From NCBI GenBank assembly GCA_025526935.1, contig JAHLKD010000142.1, forward strand, positions 23,433 through 87,432: DNA of 64,000 nucleotides. The letters are read 5' to 3'. This stretch comes from Cladochytrium replicatum (taxonomy: Eukaryota; Chytridiomycota; Chytridiomycetes; Cladochytriales; Cladochytriaceae). A program made the translations under genes and the position numbers. Under the pieces are notes generated by a model that saw only the letters and a list, made by a program, of their open reading frames with translations, was not told the DNA's origin and ran no database searches. Shown here piece after piece: positions 42,091-53,551 of this stretch (position 1 is the first letter of the stretch; each line of letters starts with the position of its first letter).

Positions 42091-43170
42091 TTGTGGAGTG
42101 CGTGAACATTGTTGGCGGCATCTGCCGTTTTTTTGCATGTATGCAAACTCGTTGTAGAGAAAAATGGATCTGTTCCTTTCTTCTGTGCAACCTCAGGAAA
42201 AACCGCATCGAGTTCAACTTGCGCGGATACGCTAGCCCTTCCGGGAACCTGTACCACTCCGAGTCCGTCGCTTCAACAATCTCAAAATCCTTCAACCTAT
42301 CCAGCAGCTCATGTACCCTATACTCCCTCGCAGCGTTCCAATCTGCACGTTCGAGAAACTACCAGCCGATTCAACAACGAGTTAATGCGAACCGGGATGT
42401 ATCTCGCGGACGAGAAGGTCGATGAGTTTCACGACGGCGGCTTTGGAGTGCGCGACGAGCTCGTTGAGGACAAACACATCGATGTGATCAGGTCTGATTT
42501 ACGGATGGAGGAAGCGATGTCGGCGGCGGATCGATAGCGTTGCCGACTGAGTATTCGAAATGGAGCTCGGCTGGTGGGATTGGTGGACGACGGGCACGAT
42601 TCTGGGGGGCGGTGTCAGATGCTGATGGTGAAATGTCACCGGCGTAGAAGTTCGCCCAATGATTCAGAGCTGTGGTTGGAGATCCCCAATCGTGGGGTGG
42701 TAGTCTGCCATGTCCTGCCAGTGCAACTCTACCCGTGTCGTCGGTGTCCGCGGTTCGATAGCTATCTCGCTGGACACATCTGATTTTCCACCATTCCCAC
42801 TGTAGATACGCTCTTCCCACCTGGTTCCTCATTCTGACCACCTCGTCCCTTCGCTGAAGCTCGGCGTTCGCTGCGTTCTCGCCTAGCATCTCTCTATACT
42901 CCCCACGTCTGTACGCAAGCGCCACTGCAGTCCCAACCAACTCGCTCCCAGCACCGGCTCCAAGTGCGTAGATGTAGGCTCCCTTGCGCTGAAACAGCTC
43001 CGTCAGTACCGGGTTCGCTTGGAGTACGTGGTGAAAACACAATGCCCTGCCTTCAACTGAAAGTCAATCGTGATATTTCGACGACCTTCTGTGTCCCTCT
43101 TAGCATATTCGGCAATGTACACGGGTAGGTTCATCTTTTTGTTAAAATGGCGTCGTAGTTGCGCTCTTTA
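42091..43170 (-). CDS. Unrecognised minus-strand gene, exon structure unresolved
   Basis: An open segment at 42488-43042 encodes an Ala/Gly-rich hydrophobic stretch (YIYALGAGAGSELVGTAVAL) followed by a charged helix (RRDEVVRMRNQVGRAYLQWEWW) and a Pro-rich tail. The stretch vaguely recalls OPA3-like proteins, but this is weak. Further minus-strand segments at about 42100-42480 also look coding: DVFVLNELVAHSKAAVVKLIDLL, and VHELLDRLKDFEIVEATDSE followed by WYRFPEGLAYPRKLNSM. They may be later exons of the same gene or a second gene. No function is proposed. Confidence 0.4.
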
Positions 43171-43886
43171 AACAGATCCTGTTCATTTTGTGCGGCTGGG
43201 AATGTCAGTAACAATTTTTGAGTTTGGCATACTTTGTATTGAGTTGACTTATGATGTTGTTCGGGTTCCTTGTAAGGGTTCTGCAGATCGTAATGCAATG
43301 CATATTGATCACCACTAATTTATTACTGGTTCCAAAATGTCCATTAAATATAGGACTACAAATAATCTTTCTCAAAAGCCATGCCACTCGCCGCCCAAGG
43401 CAGAAACGAAAGTGTAAAACAAAAAGTCCTTGAGCAGTAAAAGAGCTTATCATTTCCGGCGAACGTGCCCCAAAGTAAGCTTGATCCGTGCGGCGAAAGT
43501 GCCACACGCAAGATTCGCTGTGATCCATCATGGTCTCAGCTTGACACTTTGATGTGCGAAGACGAGTGTCAAAGTCGGGTGAAGAAGTCGCAGATGCACA
43601 GGCTGTTTTGATGAGGTCCCAGGATAGCTTGTTCAGGCGATCCAGCCCCGACGTTTCGTTTTGAGGGACGTTCGCTCTGGTCTTTCCGTTCGTTTCTTTG
43701 AGGACATTTGCAAATTTTTGGGCTAGGATGCTGATTTTTTACTACGTTTGTTGCTCTCAGCTGAACATGAATTGGAGCACCGTTTCAGGGGATGGGGGAT
43801 CGTTGGAATTAAATAAAATTGTGCGCTATCTATCGATACAGGTAATCTTTCATCAAAGGCCTTGCGTAGTCCCAATCTCTCATATT
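43171..43886. other. Gap between the unresolved gene and NF-YA
   Basis: No supported gene; a few short open frames without domains. Confidence 0.5.
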
Positions 43887-44611
43887 TTAGGACTGTCGAA
43901 CTGGAACGGGATACACTGGCACAACACGACCATAGTCAACCCGGCGCAGCGGAGGCATCACTGATGATGTGGACGCTTTGTGTGTTGCCGTGTCTGACCC
44001 GGCTGCGTCGCTCGCTGCCGGTGCCGCCTCCGCGATCCTGTTCTGTTTCTCCATCGCAGCGAGCTCGGCTGCACTCAGGAAACGGCCGCCAGGTCCTCTT
44101 GGCCTACGCATCGCATGCTTGTGACGTGATTCATGAATGTATCCCTACCATACCAACCCTATTAGATCATCAAAGTGCAACTACATCTATCCAACGTTAC
44201 CTTCTCCTTGCGGCTGTTCCTGTGCGATTGTTCCCACTTTGCCCCCTCGCCTCGCGCCTCTTGATGATTCGGTGATACTGCTTCGCGTTCACGTATAGCG
44301 GCTCGTCGGACGGCGATGTGTTGGACGATGTGGACGCGGAGGTCATGGTTGTGATCGTTCCACCGGGGCTGACCGACTGCACGCCCATTGGGGGAAGTCC
44401 GACCGTTGAGAGCATCTGATGAGGTCTGTGCGGAGGCCCACTCGGAATCTCGTAAGGGTTGTGGGGATGGTGCGAGTGGTGCTGCATGTGCGGTGGGATC
44501 AACTGTGATCGTTCAGAATTACGGTGGTGAGGCATTTGCAGAGGAATATTGTCTTACCATGTGCATGTTGGGATACGGAGGAGCATACATCGCATGCATA
44601 GGGTGTTCCAT
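43887..44611 (-). CDS. HAP2: CCAAT-binding factor subunit A (NF-YA/HAP2) with a frame disruption in the conserved domain
   Basis: DNA-contacting subunit of the trimeric CCAAT factor. Exons 44558-44611, 44201-44502 and 43887-44144. The N-terminus is His/Pro-rich. The conserved domain begins DEPLYVNAKQYHRIIKRREA and resumes after the second intron as YIHESRHKHAMRRPRGPGGR. Between them the reading frame must shift by two bases. A run of five G (complement of 44242-44246) would need to be three to give REARAKWEQSHRNSRKEKG, which has exactly the 15-residue linker length of the family. Exon 2 is 302 bp; 300 would keep frame. So either a homopolymer error in the assembly or a real truncation just after the subunit-interaction helix. 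The start is the ATG at 44611; an upstream exon is possible. Confidence 0.82.
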
Positions 44612-45133
44612 GGAGGTGTATCTGTGATGCTAACAGTATGTTAGGTCTTCTCAAGTGTCGCTAAAGGCGTAAATCAGCGGATGATTTCTCATTCGATATT
44701 GTTACTGACAGTTTGCCTGAATTTACGGCAGGGCCTTGATGCGATGGTCGAGTCTTAATCGAGTGGCTCCTTTTGCGATATCTCACTGGTGGAACAAGTA
44801 TGACTGGCTAGGTGTGAGAGATCTCCTGTGTGGCCTAGGGAATAATCTGCACGAATTGCCAAAAATATCTCGCAAAGGTGATTGGCCGTTTCTAACGAAT
44901 CGGTTGTGTGAACTTGAAAGGTTGCAGCAGCTGAAGATCACAATTTTGAAACGTAGCCCTCGAAGGCTCAGTCATCTCACCTCACACTTTGAAAGTCACC
45001 GGTGGTCTCTGTCGGTACAATGTCGATACTGATGATGTGAAGCACACGCGACAAAGCCACTTCCAGAAAAGGAATCGACGCGTTGAATATCATGCTGTAT
45101 TCCTTCAAATGCATAAATTCACAAAGCTCTACA
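44612..45133. other. NF-YA upstream region
   Basis: Promoter side of NF-YA and 5' flank of the DNAI4-like remnant; no gene supported. Confidence 0.4.
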
Positions 45134-46700
45134 ATGAATAAATCAAATGGAGCGGTTCAGATTGGTAGCGAGGTCTACGATCCCAACTCCCCGTTCCGTT
45201 CCAAGAATGCACTCGTTGGCCTCAGCTCCGGTCATGGGTCATCCTCTAAAGTGAAGACTTCGCACAGCATAATTGATCGCCATGCACGCTTGACCGGCCA
45301 GACTGTGAGTGTAATCTGGCCGGAGCAGTTAACACCACTATCCAAGTGCTCGACGATGAGGGAAACGACGTGACGCCTCAACCTTTGATGGTCCACCAGA
45401 AATGCGTGTACATACTTCTGGACCACCCACGACCGAAGTGTCGATGATGAATACAGCTAAGGTGATTGTGAGAGCGTATTTTTGATCCATGTTGATGTGT
45501 ACAGGAGACTATTAATGAAGCTGAGACATGGGCACACGACACTTCAGGGGCATCATCACAGTTCCTACAATGAGGTCGCAGGTTGGGAAACAAGCGGCCA
45601 AGCTCTGAATAATTGGAGTCGATGGCTATGAGCTCTTGGAACGCATCAGCCTTTGGCCATTCTGGACTCAACTTCTCTGGATCAAGTAGGGCATCCCGGA
45701 CGAGAGAGCTGACGAGAATTCATCCGTTCACAGTCCGGAATCTGGTGATGAGAAGGATGATGGTCACTCATCCAGTTTTTATCGTTCTATTTGGTTTATC
45801 AGCCGATGTTGGTAGAGCGACGAGCCAGTCACTCAGCCAGAGATCAACAAAATCAGCTAAACTCAAAAAGTTTGACAGAAAGCTGGCAGAACGCGAGCTC
45901 GACTCATTGGTCGATATTCTCCTGACTGAGACGCCGACGATCGTCCTATATGAACTGCTCTAAAACAGCGTTTCGAACGATTACACTGAGGAGGTCACTC
46001 TTGTCAATATGTGAACTCACGCTTTTAAGTGGTAGTTATTATTTGCGGAATCATTGTAAATTTCTCTCCCATTGGAATCTCAAAGCAACGGAAGCAAACA
46101 ACGGCAACTACACTGATTATGGAATGCAACACGAGTAAGAAGAAGAAAGTTGAAGCGATCACGGCGAAAACCGCGAATGCTGAGTGCATGGTAACCGGAT
46201 GGAGCATTTACGACACCTTCCGAAGCTTGGATAACTCGTCGTACGATCGAGATTCAGATAGTTACCACAGATAAAACGGCCGAAAAGTGATTTTAAGCAA
46301 TGAAATCAAGTTTTTTTTGGCAGATATGACCAAGATAGAGACACACTTCAGGGATCCGGAAATGGAGGGAACGCAGCAGACATGGGAACCACTGGTCATT
46401 ATGACGATGGAGGCGTGGAAAACCGTTTTGGATCTGCTCTCAATGCAGAAAATTCATCGACGAATGCTGGTTCGTCTGCTCGAATCGGCGGAGTAATTGC
46501 AGCGGCTGCAGAGAACACAGCCCGAGTATTAGCGTTTTCGTCCAGAGTTGACCTCCTCGCCACTCTTAATGGAGTGCTTTTGTAGCGAGCAACTATCACC
46601 AAAAACTAATATCCTATCGTGGGATGAGAGATATAGAAGACATTTACGGGATTGTGATGGAGCCGATGTGTACGAAGAATCAACGATCGGAGAAACTGGT
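45134..46700 (+). pseudogene. Broken N-terminal part of an axonemal dynein intermediate chain (DNAI4/IC138-like)
   Basis: Scattered frames recall the N-terminal half of flagellar inner-arm intermediate chain IC138/DNAI4: IQVLDDEGNDVTPQPL near 45330-45390, ELDSLVDILLTETPTIVLYEL near 45895-45960, MVTGWSIYDTF near 46190-46220 and NYHQKLISYRGMRDIED near 46590-46640. The WD40 half that should follow is absent before the kinase gene at 47244. Frame changes and a LINE fragment (45523-45604) sit between the first two blocks. Some changes could be introns, but the missing propeller argues for a dead gene. The gene name rests on remembered family motifs, so moderate confidence. Confidence 0.55.
45523..45604 (-). 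mobile_element. LINE 3'-end fragment inside the DNAI4-like remnant
   Basis: Eighty-two bases match 58153-58235, the 3' coding end of LINE copy B, with about eight differences by eye. On the minus strand both encode a Cys/His motif, here CRNCDDAPEVSCAHVS and in copy B CRNCHDAPEVSRAHVS, typical of the C-terminus of non-LTR reverse transcriptases. Confidence 0.85.
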
Positions 46701-47243
46701 TCTCTAGGATTGTTTGCCATGTTGGTCCGTAGAGACCTCGAGGTCTGTGTAAGTAAGGGTTTATGGTGATGCCTCTCAGCTTGGATCCTGTTCTGTCTCA
46801 TACAGTTCTGGCAGGTCCCTGACATCAATCACCTTTGCCTCCAGAAAATTAGTGATACAAGTTGAAGCGGGCAAATGTTGGCGAGCTATTCGACTAAATC
46901 GCTCTGATAATGCAATGCCCCATGAGAAAGCAAGTTACTCGTACTAACGGCTGTTTGCGGATCACCAAAGCAGGACCCTTGCATCAATTGTTTCTAGTAA
47001 GTTTCTTGTGTAAAACCCACTGGGGGAAAATACTTCAAGCGCTGGAAATTTCAACACGGGATTGGCAAAGGAGTGAAATATGTCAATAAAATATTAAAGA
47101 GATCGGTTGATTAAATTGACGATGTTGAATTGTGGTTGTTTTTGGAACAATGCACGATGACCAATCAGCTGTAACTCAGTATCTGCATAACCCTGGTATT
47201 TGGGAAAACTTCAGCGTTACCCAACACTCCGATCGTCAACATC
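46701..47243. other. Gap before the kinase gene
   Basis: No supported gene. It is the likely kinase promoter plus the site of the missing DNAI4 propeller. Confidence 0.4.
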
Positions 47244-49761
47244 ATGCTGGAGAAGAAAAGGGTCTTAGGTGATTACAACATTGGAAAGACGATCGGCCAA
47301 GGGGCCTTTTCCAAGGTTAAGATTGGCTTTCATATTGAAACCAACCAAAAGGTAACATGCTCGGAGAGTAACTTCAGGCTTTTTTTTCAGGTTAGTTCCT
47401 TCTAGGTGGCGATCAAGGTGATTGACAAAAAGCAGATGGAGGCAAAAGCAAAGAAGGCGAAAGAGGCTCACGAACAAAGAGAGAAACGAGCTCGACGAAA
47501 TTCAAAGACCCCGACTGATGCGAACGGCAATCCTCCACCAGCCAGCGACACAGAAGCTGTAGCAAAGGAGCCAAGTCCTGCTGACAATCAGAGCGGTTCT
47601 AAGGCGGAAGTACCATCACTTATCAGTCGCTTACAGCAAGAAGTGCAGTTGCTTATGAGGCTGGATCACCCAAATGTCATAAAATTGTATCAAGTAGTAG
47701 AAAACGAGGATGAGTGTTTCGTGGTTATGTAGGTTCCGAGACTCTGCTTGTTCGTTTGCTGATGGATTCTCGACAGGGAATATGCGTCAGGTGGAGAGCT
47801 AATTGAGCATATCGCGGCCAAGGGATATTTGTTTGAAAAGGAAGCGCGGAAGTTTTTCAGGCAGATGATTTCTGCACTTGACCATTGCCACCTTGCCAAC
47901 GTCGTTCATCGCGATTTGAAGTATGTTTTCAAGCCACCATCTTCGTAGTTTCATATGAACATACTCGTGCACATAGATTAGAGAATCTCCTTTTGAACTC
48001 AGAACGGAACCTACTCATTTCCGACTTTGGGCTTGGCAGAACTTTTCAATCCGGTGACGATGACTTGATGAAGGTTTGCTTTTGGTTGACCACAACTTCG
48101 TCCTCTGACAATCAGCTTTTCCCGAAAGACATTTTGCGGGACTCCCAATTATGCAGCTGTGGAGCTCATTAGCGGAATCCCGTATGCCGGAGTTAAATCG
48201 GACATTTGGGCGATGGGAGTTGTGCTGTATGTGATGATGACCGGGCAACCTCCTTTTGTCGGGGAGAACATATCTCAGCTATACAGCAAAATCAAAGCTG
48301 TGGATTACAGGTGTCCAGACTACTTCTCCGCAGGTATTGAGTTCAAAATTTCTTTTGCTTGCTCAAATTCTGCTGTTATCGCATCCAGACTTGATTGCAC
48401 TACTTAAACGGATGCTTGTGAAAGATCCGAGGGAAAGAGCTAGCATGGATGAAATTCGGCAGCATCCTTGGGTCAATTTCGAGGAGGTTGAGCTTCCAAT
48501 GAGAATTTTGCCCAAAGTGTTGGGAAATCCTGATCTGTCTAAGATCGGACAGTTTATTTCTGGGATATACCAAGACCAGGGGTATATCACGTATACGTTC
48601 CGTGCACACACGTATGATGGGAACAAGAACCCCACAGTGGTCGCGAAAAATCGGCAAAGGCGAGGGTCTAGGCCTCCAGAGCCTCGACCAAGCGCGGCAG
48701 GTGGTAGTGCAACATCGAGCAGAGTTTTACGCCGTCTCTCAATTCAGAGCCATGGAGATTCAGCTGGTGGAGCACTATTTTCTCCAGGACCCGTAACTGC
48801 ACCTCCGACTTTGAGTGTCCCCAGGGGAACTCTTGGCCGCACACGACGAAACACGGTCTCCAATGTCGAAAGTCCAACAATAGTCATATCATGTGAAGAA
48901 AGCGCCCCTCAAGCGAAACCTGCAGGGCAAGCTGGAGCTCAAAATCATGTCAACTGCGGCTCGGGATCTCGGCTTGGTCAGGGCTCTGCATCTTCACCAA
49001 TTTCTATTCGGAAAAGTCGTAGGGCGACGCTGTCATCTGTTGATGCGGCTGCCGCACCGATTATTCAGGATCGAGATTTCAGTATTATGAGGCGTATGTC
49101 GCAAGTAGGTCCAAGTCTCATGCCAACACCAATAACAGCGGTAGCGTTTGGATCAACGAACACTGTCTCCGGGAAAGAACGGAGAGATTCCAGCGAAGCT
49201 CCGCGCTTTCAGAGTATGTCTCGCCAACGATCGCCGTCGCTCTCTCCTCAGGATGCAGTGGTTGCAACCAAGGCTGCAAATGTTGGCAGCGGATCCACTG
49301 TGAGCGGTCCTGAGGATTATGATCCAATGATGGTCAGCGTGGAGGAATATGAAACAATTGCTGAGGACGAGCCTGTGACCGATATCACGAAGAACGAACT
49401 CGAGAACTGGCATTCCCTTCATCGCCCACCTAAACAGATTCGGTCGGTTCGTTTCGCTTACAATTCGACCACAACGTCATCTGCCCCTCCCTCTCAGATC
49501 TTCATGAGCGTTCACCAGGCTCTTGTTCTCATTCAAAAGCGCGAGCCGAGCAATAGGCTCACATTCACACGTGTTCCAGACCTTTACATGCTAAACTGCG
49601 AATACGTGCCAGTAAACGCAGATGATAGAATCGAATTCGAGATTGAGGTGTGCAAATTGTGGTTGTTGAAACTACATGGAATCCGAGTGAAGAGACTTTC
49701 GGGTAATCCCTTCGTGTTTAAAGACCTATATCATTCTTTGGTGGATTTCATGAAACTTTGA
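47244..49761 (+). CDS. CAMK-type Ser/Thr protein kinase with KA1 domain (MARK/Kin1-like)
   Basis: Cytoplasmic Ser/Thr kinase of the AMPK-related/MARK/Kin1 group. Multi-exon, starting with the ATG at 47244 ([20 protein letters not shown]). Catalytic landmarks: [11 protein letters not shown] (Gly loop), [11 protein letters not shown] (Lys), VVHRDLKLENLLLN (catalytic loop), ISDFGLGR (DFG) and [15 protein letters not shown], where the usual APE is AVE. Between the Lys and helix C lies a low-complexity insert of about 60 residues ([16 protein letters not shown] onward). After the kinase lobe a long Ser/Pro/Arg-rich linker leads to a C-terminal KA1 domain ([20 protein letters not shown] and [16 protein letters not shown]), which binds acidic phospholipids in this group. 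Likely active; substrates unknown. Confidence 0.9.
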
Positions 49762-50682
49762 AAAGAAAGAAATATTTGTCACCATTTCATTTCTATCTGC
49801 ATCGGCCAATGAAATGAAATATTGGAATTCCGGATGGTCACAGCAAATGCGATAAAAACACTTCACATCATTTCAAAAAGAGGAGGTCAATCCCCTTTCA
49901 GTACATCGGAGCTGAATGTTAACCATACCAGTGGCCACAGCAATCTTAATGAAGCATCACAACAACATTTCAAAGAGGGATTCAAAAACTGATGCTATAT
50001 GATATGGAGAATGTTATCCTCTGAAAAAAAGCAGTAACATTGCAAGAAAAGGACACTCAGGGGGAGTGAAAATGGCGATTCTCGGATTGCTCAGGGGAAA
50101 AGAGAGCTCCCAGTAGATCAATGGGAGTCGGAGATGCTGCGGGCCTACACTTCGGCATGGATAGGAACTGAATCAAGGACTTCCCTCAGAGCTTGAAAGC
50201 CAGCCTAAGACACCTTGCGCTCAAGTGAGTCCGGCATACCTATCGGTGCGAACGGATCGATCGGGATGGATAATCAAAATTTATATGTCAAAGGTGCCTT
50301 CCCTAATCGCCCAATTATCTGAGCTTTTTCATGTGTTCTTTGTACTGTTCTCAATGGGTCTCCCACACCCCACATCCCACCAAGCCACCAACCAAAAAAA
50401 GGGCGAATTGGCCTCGAAGTAGCACACCCCAGAAGATCGCCATCATCGACTTTTATTAGACGACTCACGGGCAAGACCTTCACTATTGTAAGCGACTCAT
50501 TGTCCCAGTTTCAGATTCCGAGTTGGTGGAGGTGCAGATGGGCTGGAATCGATGGCTGGGTTTCAGGGCTTTCACAAGGATGACCATTCTCACCCATAAG
50601 AAAAGGTGTTGTGTGTTCTTTAAAAGTTTTTGCTAAACGAGCGCTCCTTTACTGCGTAGGTCAGAACGCGATATTTGGCAAA
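49762..50682. other. Gap between kinase and CCT7
   Basis: About 0.9 kb without a supported gene; contains the CCT7 promoter. A short LTGKTFTIV-like stretch near 50465 was considered and rejected as a ubiquitin remnant. Confidence 0.5.
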
Positions 50683-52750
50683 ATGAATCCGATGATGATG
50701 GTAATTCGTCACGTACTACGCAATTGCTTGAGTTTAAACTTCCAAACATCGATTTACGTAGCAACCACAAATTATCGTCCTCCGGGAAGGAACGGACACG
50801 TCCCAAGGGAAGGGCCAGCTACTTTCCAACATTAGTGCGTGTATGGCGGTAGCCGACTCCATCCGGACGACTTTGGGTCCGCGTGGCATGGACAAGCTGA
50901 TTGTCGACGGAAAGGGGCACGTTACGATTTCTAACGATGGTGCGACAATCTTAAAGCTCTTGGATATCGTCCACCCAGCCGGCAAAGCACTTGTCGACAT
51001 TTCGCGAGCTCAAGATGCGGAGGTGGGGCAATCGTTGGCGTTCAGTTGCGTATGTTTAAACGGCCGGAATTCGAATGGCAGGTTGGCGATGGAACAACGA
51101 GTGTGACGCTCTTTGCTGCGGAGCTGCTGAAGGAAATCAAGCCCTACATTGAAGAGGGTATCGCACCACAGGTGGTCATTCGAGGGTTCCGGAAAGCTTC
51201 AACACTGGTGGGGACACAATTCAGTGACTTAAAGATCGCGCTCATATCCCATTTAGGCAATTCAAAAAGTGAAAGAGCTTTCCGAGACAGTTGAGAAGAA
51301 GGATAGTGCGTACGTATCAGCGAAGTTTATTGGGAAATTACTGTCTTAATTGTACTTAGGGAGTTCCGAGGGCTTCTTGAGAAGTGTGCAGCGACAGCGA
51401 TGTCATCAAAGTTGATTCACTCGCACAAGGAGTTTTTCACAAAGATGGTCGTGGATGCGGTATTGCACTTGGATCAGACGGAGCTGAACGAGCGGATGAT
51501 TGGTATGAAGAAGGTTCCCGGCGGTGCTATGCAGGATTCGCTTTTTGTGGACGGTGTCGCATTCAAAAAGACGTTCTCATACGCCGGGTTTGAGCAGCAG
51601 CCAAAGAGCTTTGAATATCCACTCATTCTCTGCTTGAACGTCGAGTTGGAATTGAAAGCCGAAAAGGACAACGCGGAAGTTCGAATTGAGGAAGTCAAGG
51701 TATCTAGAATTCAGCCACTTTTTCCAACCAAATGGCTGAGAAATGTGAAGGAATACCAATCCATTGTCGACGCAGAATGGTCTATTATTTATGACAAGCT
51801 TGAGAAAATTGTACAGACTGGCGCGAAAGTTGTGCTCTCTCGCCTTCCAATCGGTGATTTGGCAACGCAATACTTTGCCGATCGCGACATTTTCTGTGCT
51901 GGACGTGTGCCAAGTGAGGATCTGCAGCGAGTCGTTAAGGCAGTGGGAGGTTCGGTTCAGTCTTCCGTAAACGACATTAAGCCTAAGCTCCACCTTGGAA
52001 CTTGCGCAAAGTTCGAGGAGCGTCAGATTGGTGGTGAGCGATTCAACTTGTTCATGGGATGCCCGCAGGCAAAGACTTGCACGCTCGTGTTGCGCGGTGG
52101 AGCGGAACAATTCATTGCGGAGGTTGAGCGTTCACTTCACGATGCTATCATGATTGTTCGCAGGACAATCAAGAATAAAGCGATTGTTGCGGGTGGTGGT
52201 GCCACTGAGGTATGATCCCTTCCACTTGTCTGAGGAAATAGCTCAGCGATTTTTCTAGATGGAGCTATCCAAGTACCTGAGAGACTTCTCCAGAACTGTC
52301 GAAGGAAAGCAGCAAATGATTATTGCAGCCTTCGCAAAAGCTTTGGAGATTATCCCAAGACAACTGTGCGATAACGCCGGCTTTGATGCGACAGATATTC
52401 TGAATAAGCTCCGTCAGAAGCACGCACAAGGTATGTTTTCGTCTTCCCAAATGTACTTAAGCTCAACGAACATGCCTTCCGTTTTTCAAGGCGACACTTG
52501 GGCTGGCGTTGACATGGAAACAGAGTCTATTGCGGATAACTTCCAAAAGTTCGTCTGGGAGCCAGCACTTGTTAAGATCAACATGATCTCCTCTGCATCC
52601 GAAGCAGCATGTCTCATCCTCTCCGTCGACGAGACTGTCAAGAACCCGCAAAGTGACAAGCCGGGAGGTGCTAATGCAATTGGTGGTAACCAGGTCGCAC
52701 CCCGTATGGGAGGTGGGCGTGGCCGTGGGCGTGGCATTCCCCGCCGTTGA
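50683..52750 (+). CDS. CCT7: T-complex protein 1 subunit eta (CCT7)
   Basis: Subunit of the cytosolic chaperonin TRiC/CCT that folds actin, tubulin and WD-repeat proteins. A tiny first exon (50683-50700, MNPMMM) joins [20 protein letters not shown] after an intron ending at 50761. Group II chaperonin motifs follow: [46 protein letters not shown] across an intron, the apical domain, [38 protein letters not shown], then [12 protein letters not shown] and a Gly/Arg tail ([13 protein letters not shown]). The eta assignment rests on the N-terminal block and the VDETVKNP end. All key residues appear intact. Confidence 0.95.
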
Positions 52751-52809
52751 TGTTGATATCTTGATAAAAATAAACTTTTTAGCTGATTTTCTATGGCGCA
52801 GTCATATAA

Positions 52810-53373
52810 ATGGAATCCCATTCCCAACGGGAAGAACGGCACTACAACGACGAGGAAGATCCACAAGGTGGGGTAGCAATCCCACTGAATGATCTGTCAA
52901 GCGCAGGCGCAAACGAAGATCGAGGGGCGGTCCCCGACGACGAGATCGATGAATGGTTGCGGCCGACCGACGTGACAGCCATCCCAAATCCTACTACCCA
53001 ACCACCCATACAAATCCGCCCACCCTGGGATTTGATGCGCCTCTACGACGAGCCCAGCCGACTCTCGTTCCTCACATCCAGCACCGGAACAAACTCGTCA
53101 AGTGTGGTTGTACATCCGGAAGAAGCGCTCGTTCTAGTGAGTGAAACGGAATCTTCTCAGTGGTCCCCCTTCTCTTCGAGGAACGCAGATCCGACAAATT
53201 CTGTGCAGACACAGAGGTCTCGAATCAGGGTGCGTATCGCGGCTCAGATCGAAAGGCAGAAGCAGGTCAGAAAGCTCGTATGGTTCTCGACGGTTTTTGC
53301 TGTTCTGGGATTCGCAACTCTCATAGTTGTGACTGTGTATTATACCGTAAGAGGGGGCCAAGGGTTAAGTTAA
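52810..53373 (+). CDS. Small single-pass membrane protein, unknown function
   Basis: Intronless, 187 residues. Acidic/polar N-terminal 150 residues with no recognised domain, a basic stretch (RSRIRVRIAAQIERQKQVRK), then one TM helix (LVWFSTVFAVLGFATLIVVT) and a very short tail. It looks like a tail-anchored or type II membrane protein. It starts 60 bp after the CCT7 stop on the same strand. No homologue recognised. Confidence 0.65.
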   Translation: MESHSQREERHYNDEEDPQGGVAIPLNDLSSAGANEDRGAVPDDEIDEWLRPTDVTAIPNPTTQPPIQIRPPWDLMRLYDEPSRLSFLTSSTGTNSSSVVVHPEEALVLVSETESSQWSPFSSRNADPTNSVQTQRSRIRVRIAAQIERQKQVRKLVWFSTVFAVLGFATLIVVTVYYTVRGGQGLS

Positions 53374-53551
53374 TGCCATTTGCCGTGGTGCGTCTTTTTT
53401 GTGTACAATTGTTTCTTACTTCCCCATAATTCTCTTTCGCCTGCAGCTTGCAACTTCCTCCTCCCTGAATCTCTGCAATTATACTTCGGTTTTAAATTCA
53501 ATGTACAATAAAAGTTTGGTGATTGTCACACGCCACTTTAAATAACACGAA

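Noticed and set aside
50440-50520. Possible ubiquitin-like remnant (LTGKTFTIV)
   Set aside because: Match limited to a few residues; the rest does not follow the ubiquitin fold.
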